This document shows positions 57,297 to 64,000 of a DNA stretch of 64,000 nucleotides, one piece after another (the stretch's first letter is position 1; every line of letters begins with the position of its first letter). The DNA is from Paenibacillus pinisoli (GTDB lineage: Bacteria; Bacillota; Bacilli; Paenibacillales; Paenibacillaceae), in the NCBI RefSeq assembly GCF_003605435.1, contig NZ_QXQB01000003.1, positions 434,001-498,000 on the forward strand, in the 5' to 3' direction. Position numbers and translations under genes: made by a program. The notes beneath the pieces are model-generated. The model saw only the letters and a list, made by a program, of their open reading frames with translations. It made no database searches and was not told the origin of the DNA.

Positions 57297-60200
57297 GTGT
57301 CGAAAAAATCAGATATGATGACTACAAAAAAACTGATTGTTCTCACCTTCATATTCATAATCGCGCTCACTGCTGTACGCATGCTTTGGTACAGCCCCGC
57401 GCTATCGCCACAGCCCCAAGCGGAGCAAGGGCAGCTTGACCTGCGTAATTGGCACCCTTCATCCAAGAAAGTTGTGGCTCTGAATGGCGAATGGGAGTTC
57501 TATCCGATGCAGCTGCAGGATGCAGGGCATCCCGCTCCAGAATCCTCTTCCTATATTCAAGTGCCGGGAGGCTGGTCAGAAGCGTTCGATGAAGGGGACG
57601 GCAAGTTCCACTACGGTACCTACCGTCTGCGCATATGGCTGCCGAAGGATGTGCAGAGTTACAGTATCCGAACCGGCAATCTGCGATTCGCTTCCGCTAT
57701 ATATGCCAATGGAGCGCTAGTCAAGCAGATGGGCCAGCCTTCCGCATCATTGGAGCTGTTCAGTCCTGTGAACCGGCCAACGACGATTGAGCTGCCTTCA
57801 GGGACTGATTCGATCGAGCTCCTGATCCAGATGTCCAGCCATGCGCCGAAGAGCGGTATTACCAGCGCAATGTGGTTCGGGACAAACGAAGCCATTCTAT
57901 ATAAGAGCAGCGTCTCAATTGCAATGCAGCTCATCGTGTGCGTCGTGATTCTGCTTCACGGGCTTTACGCCATCATTTTGTTTTTCATCGGGCCTTCCCA
58001 TAAGACGCTGCTCTATTTCTTCCTTCTCGTGCTCGCGGCAGCCTTCAGCGTGCTGGTTGATAACGACAGGCTGTTGTACCATTGGATACCTGTCCCTTTT
58101 GAGCTGGGAATCAAGCTAATATTAATGGCCTATATGGGAATTGCGGCTGTCATTCCTCCGCTCATCAGACAGCTTTTCCCTCTATATAAAGGAGACCGCT
58201 CCTTAATCTGGTTCCATGTATTAAGCACCGTTCTTTTTCTCTTCGTCATTCTGGCGCCGTCAGAGGTTCTGCTGGACTACTCCGCCTGGCTGGTCCGCCT
58301 GCTGCCTCTGTCCTTGCTGGTGTCGCTCGGGACGCTAGGAAAGGCGATTCGTTACGATCGGGATTCGATCTTCCTGCTGCTTGCCACATCAGCCGTCATT
58401 TTGAATGTCACTTGGGGAGCTCTCTCCAACAGGGCGCTGTTCTCTCAGCCGGTCTATTATCCGATTGACCTCATTATCGCGTTTCTTTGCTTTGCAGCCT
58501 TCTGGTTCAAACGCTTCATGCGCACCAGCGAGCAAAGCAAGCAGCTGGCGGACAAGCTGCAGCGCGATGACAAGCGGAAGGACCAATTTCTGGCCAGCAC
58601 CTCCCATGAGCTGCGCAATCCTCTGCACGGGATTATTAATATCGCCCAATCCATGCAGGAGGACAGGGAACAACCTCAAAGCAAAAGCAATGCTAGAAAT
58701 CTGGAGCTTCTCATCAGCATCGGCAAACGAATGTCCTACTTGCTGAACGATATGGCGGATGTTGCCAAGCTCAATGAAAATCACGTTGCGCTCCATACCG
58801 CTCCCCTGGATATGCGTGCCGTGACGGCTGGCGTGCTGGAGATAGTGCGGTTCATAACGGAAGGCAAGCCTATCCGTTTCAGGACCGTCTTCCCAGACTC
58901 GCTGCCTCGCGTCATGGCCGATGAAAACAGGCTTATTCAGGTGCTGCTCAATCTGCTTCACAATGCGATCAAGCATACGGATGAGGGTGAAATTGTCGTG
59001 AGCGCAGCCCTTCAGGAGGGGATGGTATGCGTTCGCGTCACCGATACGGGGGTCGGCATTGCCAGCGATGACCTGCAGCGCATCTTCCAGCCGTATGAGC
59101 AAGGACAGTCCAGTCTGGCCAGGGCCGCCGGCGGCTTCGGTCTCGGGCTCAGCATCTCAAGGCAGCTTGTAGAGCTCCATGGCGGGAGCATTGAGGTCAG
59201 CTCCTCCCCCGGCAGGGGTTCGACATTCAGCTTCACGCTCCCGGCGGCAGGAATAGAGCCTACAGCTGCTGTATCTGAACAACGGTTTTCATTCTTGCAG
59301 GCAAGAGAACACACGGAGGAGCAAGTAACGTATCGGGTTATAGAAGCTCCTGAGCCTCGTCCGGGGAGTAAGGATAACCGCCCTGTCGTGCTCGCTGTCG
59401 ACGACGATGCGCTTAATCTCAACATTGTAGAGAAGGTTCTAGGCAAGGAGCAATATCGCATTCAGAAAGCAACCAGCGCTTCCGAAGCGCTCCTCCTGCT
59501 GGGACAGCAGCTTCCGGATCTGGTCATTGCCGATGTGATGATGCCTTATATGTCGGGTTATGAGCTGACTCGTACAATAAGGGAACGCTTCTCGATGGTC
59601 GAGCTGCCAATTCTGCTGCTGACCGCAAGAAGCAGCCCGGAGGATATCTATACCGGCTTCCATGCCGGTGCCAATGATTACGTGACGAAGCCTGTGGACA
59701 GCCTGGAGCTGAGAAGCCGCGTGCGGGCGCTGACAGACATGAAGCAGACGATGGCCGAGCGGCTTCGCCTGGAGGCGGCTTGGCTGCAGGCGCAGATCAA
59801 ACCTCACTTTCTGTTCAATACGCTGAATTCGATTGCTGCGCTCAGTACCTTTCACCCGGAGAAGATGCAGCAACTGCTGGATACGTTCAGCCAGTACTTG
59901 CGCATCAGCTACGACTTTCACAGCTCCGACCGCCTTGTTCAGCTTGGCCGCGAGCTGGAGCTCGTTCGGGCTTATCTGTATATCGAGCAAGAACGATTCG
60001 GGGAACGGTTGAATATCGAATGGGACATCAGGGCAGACAACAATACAAAGGTACCGCCCTTGTCCATCCAGCCGCTTGTGGAGAATGCCGTCAATCACGG
60101 CATTCTGAAGAAGGCCAGCGGCGGAACCGTCACTATCCTGGCGATAGAACACAACGGCCGAATAAGAATTGCAGTAAGCGATGACGGCTGCGGCATGAAT

Positions 60201-60386
60201 TCAGCCACCGTCATGCGGCTCCTGGATGATGGCGCGCCTGCTGGCGATGGCGCGCCTGCTGGCGGCATCGGATTGCGCAATACCGACCGGCGGCTTAAGC
60301 AGCTGTACGGCCAGGGATTAACGATTAAGAGCACGCCCGGAGAAGGAAGCGAGGTCAGCTTTCTCATCCCAGCAAACAGGGAATGA
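57297..60386 (+). CDS. hybrid sensor kinase: 7TMR-DISM sensor, HisKA-HATPase, receiver, LytS-type kinase
   Basis: 1029 residues from a GTG with only a weak AGGA site; ATG codons at 57315 and 57318 are alternatives. Order: membrane helix (about 12-30), extracellular jelly-roll LNGEWEFYPMQ to about 200 (7TMR-DISM extracellular domain), seven membrane helices (205-400), HisKA with H-box STSHELRNPLHGI (about 430), HATPase (LLNLLHNAIKHTDEGE; GGFGLGLSISRQL), receiver domain (VVLAVDDDALNLN; phosphoacceptor in VIADVMMPYMSG), then a LytS/YehU-type kinase with its own H-motif QAQIKPHFLFNTLNSI (about 830) and ATPase (IQPLVENAVNHG; GGIGLRNTDRRL). Two kinase cores of different classes in one chain. A 6-residue duplication GAPAGD lies in the last ATP lid. 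Probable partners are the two REC-BTAD regulators next to it. Confidence 0.9.
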   Translation: MSKKSDMMTTKKLIVLTFIFIIALTAVRMLWYSPALSPQPQAEQGQLDLRNWHPSSKKVVALNGEWEFYPMQLQDAGHPAPESSSYIQVPGGWSEAFDEGDGKFHYGTYRLRIWLPKDVQSYSIRTGNLRFASAIYANGALVKQMGQPSASLELFSPVNRPTTIELPSGTDSIELLIQMSSHAPKSGITSAMWFGTNEAILYKSSVSIAMQLIVCVVILLHGLYAIILFFIGPSHKTLLYFFLLVLAAAFSVLVDNDRLLYHWIPVPFELGIKLILMAYMGIAAVIPPLIRQLFPLYKGDRSLIWFHVLSTVLFLFVILAPSEVLLDYSAWLVRLLPLSLLVSLGTLGKAIRYDRDSIFLLLATSAVILNVTWGALSNRALFSQPVYYPIDLIIAFLCFAAFWFKRFMRTSEQSKQLADKLQRDDKRKDQFLASTSHELRNPLHGIINIAQSMQEDREQPQSKSNARNLELLISIGKRMSYLLNDMADVAKLNENHVALHTAPLDMRAVTAGVLEIVRFITEGKPIRFRTVFPDSLPRVMADENRLIQVLLNLLHNAIKHTDEGEIVVSAALQEGMVCVRVTDTGVGIASDDLQRIFQPYEQGQSSLARAAGGFGLGLSISRQLVELHGGSIEVSSSPGRGSTFSFTLPAAGIEPTAAVSEQRFSFLQAREHTEEQVTYRVIEAPEPRPGSKDNRPVVLAVDDDALNLNIVEKVLGKEQYRIQKATSASEALLLLGQQLPDLVIADVMMPYMSGYELTRTIRERFSMVELPILLLTARSSPEDIYTGFHAGANDYVTKPVDSLELRSRVRALTDMKQTMAERLRLEAAWLQAQIKPHFLFNTLNSIAALSTFHPEKMQQLLDTFSQYLRISYDFHSSDRLVQLGRELELVRAYLYIEQERFGERLNIEWDIRADNNTKVPPLSIQPLVENAVNHGILKKASGGTVTILAIEHNGRIRIAVSDDGCGMNSATVMRLLDDGAPAGDGAPAGGIGLRNTDRRLKQLYGQGLTIKSTPGEGSEVSFLIPANRE

Positions 60387-60414
60387 ACGGTTGATCCGCT
60401 CATTCCCTGTTTTG
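60374..60414 (+). terminator. terminator built into the convergent 3' ends of two genes
   Basis: AAACAGGGAATGAACGG (60374-60390) pairs with CCGCTCATTCCCTGTTT (60396-60412), one mismatch in 17 pairs, loop TTGAT, followed by a T tract on the plus strand. The left arm encodes the last three residues and stop (N-R-E-stop) of the kinase; the right arm on the minus strand encodes N-R-E-stop of the response regulator. Confidence 0.88.
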
Positions 60415-61533
60415 TTCGAGCCACCGATTGTACCACTCTTCAATATACGGACTCGGATGTTCATTCAAATTGGCCAGCAATGTTTGCTCCAACAGGCGGT
60501 ATTGGCGATTGACCGCGGCAAGATTGCGCTGGGACGCATACAGCTTCATCAGGCCAAAATGCGCCTCCTCCGCGATGGGCTGGCGCAGCCCGATCTCCAG
60601 ATAGCGCAGAATGGCCTGATCTGCTTGGCCGCATGCCTCATGCCATTCGGCGATACGCAGGGATGCCCGCAGCCAGAGCTGGCGCAGCCGCTCGCGCTCC
60701 GACTCGGCCCACCAATAGTCATACTCTTGCAGATAGTCGCCGCTATACCATTCCATGGCGGTCGTATACCGCTCGATCGTCTCCGCCGTCAGAGGCTGTT
60801 CGAGAGCAACAGAGCTCTCCCACTCCTCCACGTCGAACTGCACATCGACAACGTCCAGCCGGTAACCATCCGTCGTGTTCATAAGCTCAAAGTGGCGGCC
60901 AAGGCTCGACAAGCCCTTGCGGACATGATAGACGGTCGTATATAGCTGCGCATATACCTTCTCGGATTCCCCTGCTTCCGGCCATAACAAATCAATCAGA
61001 GTCGATTTGCGAACAAGTTCCTTCCGGTGGTGGAGCAAATACAAAAAAAGCTCTTGGGCCTTAGCCGTCCGCCAATGCATAAGCTCATAAGAATGCGAGC
61101 CGGTCCCGATCTCCGCTTGCCGGAACAGCTTCATGCGAATGGAAGACGCCCCCCGATTCTCATCTCCGGCGGACTCGCGCCGCTCCTTCAGCCGGTTAAT
61201 CGTCTTGAGCAGCCGCTCCTTCAGCACCGGCTTCACGATATAGTCCAGCGCATCAAGCTCAAAGGCTCTTACCGCATATTCGTCGTAGGCGGTCACGAAC
61301 ACAATATTGAGATAAGGCTTCTTCTCCAGCAGCTGCTCCGCCAGCTCCAATCCGCTGATCTCGGGCAAATGAATATCCAAAAAAACGATGTCAGCATCGC
61401 TTTGAATGATTTGTTCCTTCCCCTTAAGAGGATCGATATGTTGGCCTATGATATCAATCTCCGGCAAATCGGCAAGTTGATAAGCCATATAATCTAGCGC
61501 AAGCCGCTCGTCATCGATCAGGATTACTCTCAT
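60400..61533 (-). CDS. response regulator with winged helix and BTAD domain
   Basis: 377 residues. Receiver domain 1-120 with D7-D8, phosphoacceptor D53 (IVFLDIHLPE) and K in DYIVKPV. A winged-helix of the Trans_reg_C type follows (about 135-230: KAQELFLYLLHHRKELVRKSTLIDLLWPEAGESEKVYAQLYTTVYHVRKGL in pieces), then a bacterial transcriptional activation domain, BTAD (about 235-375), with TPR-like helices. This is the SARP-like response regulator class common in Paenibacillus. It is convergent with the hybrid kinase and paralogous to the regulator at 61734. Confidence 0.92.
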   Translation of the reverse strand: MRVILIDDERLALDYMAYQLADLPEIDIIGQHIDPLKGKEQIIQSDADIVFLDIHLPEISGLELAEQLLEKKPYLNIVFVTAYDEYAVRAFELDALDYIVKPVLKERLLKTINRLKERRESAGDENRGASSIRMKLFRQAEIGTGSHSYELMHWRTAKAQELFLYLLHHRKELVRKSTLIDLLWPEAGESEKVYAQLYTTVYHVRKGLSSLGRHFELMNTTDGYRLDVVDVQFDVEEWESSVALEQPLTAETIERYTTAMEWYSGDYLQEYDYWWAESERERLRQLWLRASLRIAEWHEACGQADQAILRYLEIGLRQPIAEEAHFGLMKLYASQRNLAAVNRQYRLLEQTLLANLNEHPSPYIEEWYNRWLEQNRE

Positions 61534-61733
61534 ATGCTACCGCCTTACTCTTGATATGCTCCTATCTATCCAAACAAACTATCGATTTATTGTGCAAGTT
61601 GACAAGTAGATTATACCATCTATACATTCTCTTTATCATCTTGGTTCCACATCTCACTTGAATGATCCTTCCAGACGTGATAATTTAATGTTCGACAACT
61701 TCTGCAGGATCATTATAAAAAGGCGGTGACAAT

Positions 61734-62876
61734 ATGAGAGCCTTATTAGTAGACGATGAGCGGCTGGCGCTTCAGCGTATGGAATGGCTCATCAAACAGC
61801 ATGCCGGCAGCGAGCTGGCTTGGTCGGGAGCCTTCCTTGATCCCTATGAGGCGCTGGAGGCCGCGCAAGAGGAGCAGCCGGATATCGCATTCCTCGATAT
61901 TGAGCTGCCCGAGATGAACGGCTTCGAATTGGCGGAGCGCCTGCTGCTCATTCGTCCTAAAATCCGCATCGTATTTGTAACAGCCTACCAGGATTACGCC
62001 ATCAAGGCCTTTGATATTAATGCGCTCGACTACTTGCTGAAGCCGGTAACCGCCGATCGCCTAATGCTCACGATACAGAGAGCGCGCGAGACGATCGTTC
62101 CCGTGAAAGCAGAGCCCCCCTCCATTGAACCGGCAACGCTATGCTGCTTTTCCTCTCTCTCTTACCGGGACGGATCGGGACAAGCACAATTCTTTACATG
62201 GAAGACGCTGAAGGCGGAGGAATTATTCGCTTATTTGATCCACCGCCGCGGGCTCACCGTGAACAAGCAGGAGCTGCTGGACCTGCTGTGGCCGGACTAC
62301 GACGCCAAAAAAGCGACAGCCCAGTTGCATACCGCAATTTATCAAATTCGCAAAGTGATTGAGTCCGCCAATCTGGATGTGCAGATTACGTATAAGGACG
62401 GGGGTTATCGGCTGACGATCGGCTCGCTTGCGGTCGATATTGAGCTTTGGGAATCCCATGTCCGTGAGCTGCCGCCGCTGACTGCCGATACGCTGGCGCT
62501 GCACCTCCGCGTATGCATGGAACAAAGCGGCGACTACTTGGCCGATCATCGTTACAACTGGGCAGAATGGGAACGGGACCGCATTCGCCTCGTCTGGCTA
62601 AGGCAAATCACTCCGATTGCGGACTGGTATTACCGCTGCGGCCAATATGACGATGCCGCCGCAATCTACCAGCAGATGATAGACCGGGCTCCCGACATGG
62701 AGGACGGCTACTTCGGTTTAATGAAAACGAATGCCTCGCTTCATTATTCCAGCGAAGTCATGAAGCTGTATGTTACGGTCAGAAGCAGGCTGCAAGACGC
62801 GTTTAACGTCGCCCCCAGCCGGGAGCTCACGGAGTGGTATACGGAGTGGAAGCGTGCTGCGCTGTCGTCGGATTAG
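61734..62876 (+). CDS. response regulator with winged helix and BTAD domain (paralogue)
   Basis: 380 residues. Receiver domain with D7-D8, phosphoacceptor D55 (IAFLDIELPEMNGFELAERL) and K in DYLLKPV; winged helix (about 140-235: KAEELFAYLIHRRGLTVNKQELLDLLWPDYDAKKATAQLHTAIYQIRKVI in pieces); BTAD (about 240-378). The same layout and many identical positions as the regulator at 60400 show a duplication. The two genes are divergent across a 200-bp intergenic region without another gene. AAGGCGGTG lies before the ATG. A strong terminator follows. Confidence 0.92.
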   Translation: MRALLVDDERLALQRMEWLIKQHAGSELAWSGAFLDPYEALEAAQEEQPDIAFLDIELPEMNGFELAERLLLIRPKIRIVFVTAYQDYAIKAFDINALDYLLKPVTADRLMLTIQRARETIVPVKAEPPSIEPATLCCFSSLSYRDGSGQAQFFTWKTLKAEELFAYLIHRRGLTVNKQELLDLLWPDYDAKKATAQLHTAIYQIRKVIESANLDVQITYKDGGYRLTIGSLAVDIELWESHVRELPPLTADTLALHLRVCMEQSGDYLADHRYNWAEWERDRIRLVWLRQITPIADWYYRCGQYDDAAAIYQQMIDRAPDMEDGYFGLMKTNASLHYSSEVMKLYVTVRSRLQDAFNVAPSRELTEWYTEWKRAALSSD

Positions 62877-62925
62877 CTTCTGCTAACGAATAGATCTGAA
62901 ATGCGAGCACCGGCATTGAGCTCCC

Positions 62926-62956
62926 GCCCCCAGCCTAACAGGCTAGGGGCTTTTTC
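62926..62956 (+). terminator. terminator after the second REC-BTAD gene
   Basis: CCCC-AGCCT pairs with AGGCT-GGGG over AAC, with a bulge on each side, followed by CTTTTT. It lies 50 bp after the stop. Confidence 0.83.
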
Positions 62957-63096
62957 ATATGCCCGGTAACTTTCAGAAAATATTTAGTGGCATGCGGTAT
63001 ATTGGTGGGTGTTCTGACAACCTTCGACTATCATCGTCAGACCATCCAGAAATGCGTGTCGAACAAAAGATTTTTTTGGAGGTGCATCATACAGGC

Positions 63097-64000
63097 ATGA
63101 AGTTACGAAGCAAGGCATTAAAATGTGTGGCCGCAGCCATCCTGCTGTTCCAGGTCATGCTCCCTACTTCCTTCGCCGACAGCGGCCCAGTCGCTGATCC
63201 GCCTGAAGAGATTGTAGAGGCGGCGGACCCGGCAGAGGAAGCGGCTTCTGGGGAGGAGGCGCCAGAGATGCTAGCGGCAGCAGCCGCCAGCGTTATCGCA
63301 GAAAACCTGATTACCTCAATCAAGATGGTGGATGAAAACGGCGACCTAATTCAGGACATCAGACCTGATCAGGGCTCGCGGGTGGATATCCAACTGGAAT
63401 GGACTCTGCCGGCCAATCACGGCTACGGGGCCGGATCAACGTATACCTTCCAGCTGCCGAATAAATTCAGGACCGATCGGGTGCTGACAGGAGATCTGAC
63501 TGGCGGAATCGGTACATACGAGGTGACGCCAAACGGTCAGGTGACATTCACCTTCAATGAAGAAATTGAAGACAATCTTCAGCTTGACGGCGACTTTACG
63601 GTATGGAGACAATTCGATGCCAGCAAGCTCTCCGGCGGAACCAAGCAGGATATCTTCTTTGACTTTGCAGGCATTACGATCCCTGTCCACTTCAAGAGCA
63701 GAAGCGGCAGCGAGATGAACAAGACGGGCAATGCCAACAAAGGCATGAACCCGAACCGGATCAGCTGGTCCGTAGAGTTCAACAAAGGCGAGAAAGCGAT
63801 TCAGAATGCCGTCTTCAAGGACAAGCTGCCGGCCGGACTTGCACTGGATCAAGCTTCGGTGAACGTCTACTTGCTGGAAGTTCAGCTCGACGGCACTACC
63901 CGCAAGGGAAGCCAATTGACGGATGGCAGCGACTATACATTCAGCTCGGTTGCTGACGGCTTCGAACTGGATATGGGCAATATTACCGGCGCTTACCGCG
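63097..64000 (+). CDS. secreted surface adhesin, collagen-binding (MSCRAMM-like), cut by right edge
   Basis: 301 codons are inside the window and the frame is open to the end. Signal peptide MKLRSKALKCVAAAILLFQV to FADS, an acidic Ala/Glu-rich linker (about 30-65), then a beta-rich region with the pattern of collagen-binding/SdrC-type adhesion domains: TSIKMVDENGDLIQDIRPDQGSRVDIQLEWTLP, AGSTYTFQLPNKFRT, and a second domain NPNRISWSVEFNKGEKAIQNAVFKDKLPAGLALD. It is probably a large wall-anchored protein with Cna B repeats beyond the window. GGAGG lies 14 bp before the ATG, longer than usual; an in-frame GTG at 63082 overlaps it, so the ATG is kept. Confidence 0.85.
   Translation, partial: MKLRSKALKCVAAAILLFQVMLPTSFADSGPVADPPEEIVEAADPAEEAASGEEAPEMLAAAAASVIAENLITSIKMVDENGDLIQDIRPDQGSRVDIQLEWTLPANHGYGAGSTYTFQLPNKFRTDRVLTGDLTGGIGTYEVTPNGQVTFTFNEEIEDNLQLDGDFTVWRQFDASKLSGGTKQDIFFDFAGITIPVHFKSRSGSEMNKTGNANKGMNPNRISWSVEFNKGEKAIQNAVFKDKLPAGLALDQASVNVYLLEVQLDGTTRKGSQLTDGSDYTFSSVADGFELDMGNITGAYR

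Overview
The window looks like a chromosomal segment of a Paenibacillus-type, spore-forming, low-to-moderate GC Firmicute. Pointers are an asbABCDEF petrobactin operon organised as in Bacillus, bacillithiol-type genes (bshB2, yojF), an S-layer-homology surface protein, a secreted GH8 glycosidase with FN3 and two discoidin domains as known from Paenibacillus, 7TMR-DISM sensor kinases, many strong Shine-Dalgarno sites and frequent TTG/GTG starts. No phage, complete insertion sequence or CRISPR array was seen.

Layout. 1-2.3 kb: a minus-strand operon of thiol-disulfide oxidoreductases (bdbD, bdbC) followed by a two-component system that runs off the left edge. 2.5-6.2 kb: assimilatory sulfite reductase cysJI. 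6.5-13.7 kb: the complete petrobactin siderophore operon asbABCDEF behind a near-consensus Fur box. 13.8-18.9 kb: cytochrome c551 lipoprotein, tatC, tatA, an array of 51-bp palindromic repeats, and a two-subunit gluconate-dehydrogenase-like oxidoreductase whose small subunit carries a twin-arginine lipoprotein signal. 18.9-24.7 kb: lipoproteins, 100-bp repeats, tRNA-Asp(GTC) directly upstream of gluQ, an ArsR-DUF2087 regulator with yjbQ, and small hypothetical genes. 24.9-31.8 kb: GH8 chitosanase/glucanase, acetyltransferases, a chemoreceptor, and a bacterial-type poly(ADP-ribose) glycohydrolase. 31.9-33.1 kb: a gene-free stretch with fifteen 50-bp tandem repeats. 33.1-39.3 kb: PAP2 phosphatase, bshB2-yojF, HAD phosphatase, methyltransferase, a broken second histidyl-tRNA synthetase gene behind a leader peptide with three consecutive His codons, NTF2-like and OsmC proteins. 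39.8-44.9 kb: a ZTP riboswitch ahead of folD and a cyclodeaminase, then mgtE, an EamA transporter and DoxX-like genes.

45.0-54.3 kb holds the most interesting unit: a five-gene, translationally coupled minus-strand operon under a cobalamin riboswitch with an intrinsic terminator. It encodes a 1560-residue secreted protein with three alpha/alpha-toroid modules, one DUF4430 domain (the fold of the C-terminal domain of mammalian intrinsic factor and transcobalamin) and three S-layer-homology repeats; then a membrane-anchored DUF4430 protein; then EcfT, a fused double EcfA ATPase and an S component. I read this as a cell-surface, intrinsic-factor-like cobalamin capture and hand-off system feeding an ECF importer.

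54.4-64 kb: a nucleotide-sugar dehydrogenase homologue that has lost its catalytic cysteine, a GGDEF-EAL protein with an odd 5' end, a large hybrid kinase carrying both a HisKA kinase and a LytS-type kinase, two REC-BTAD response regulators, and the start of a collagen-binding-type surface adhesin cut by the right edge.
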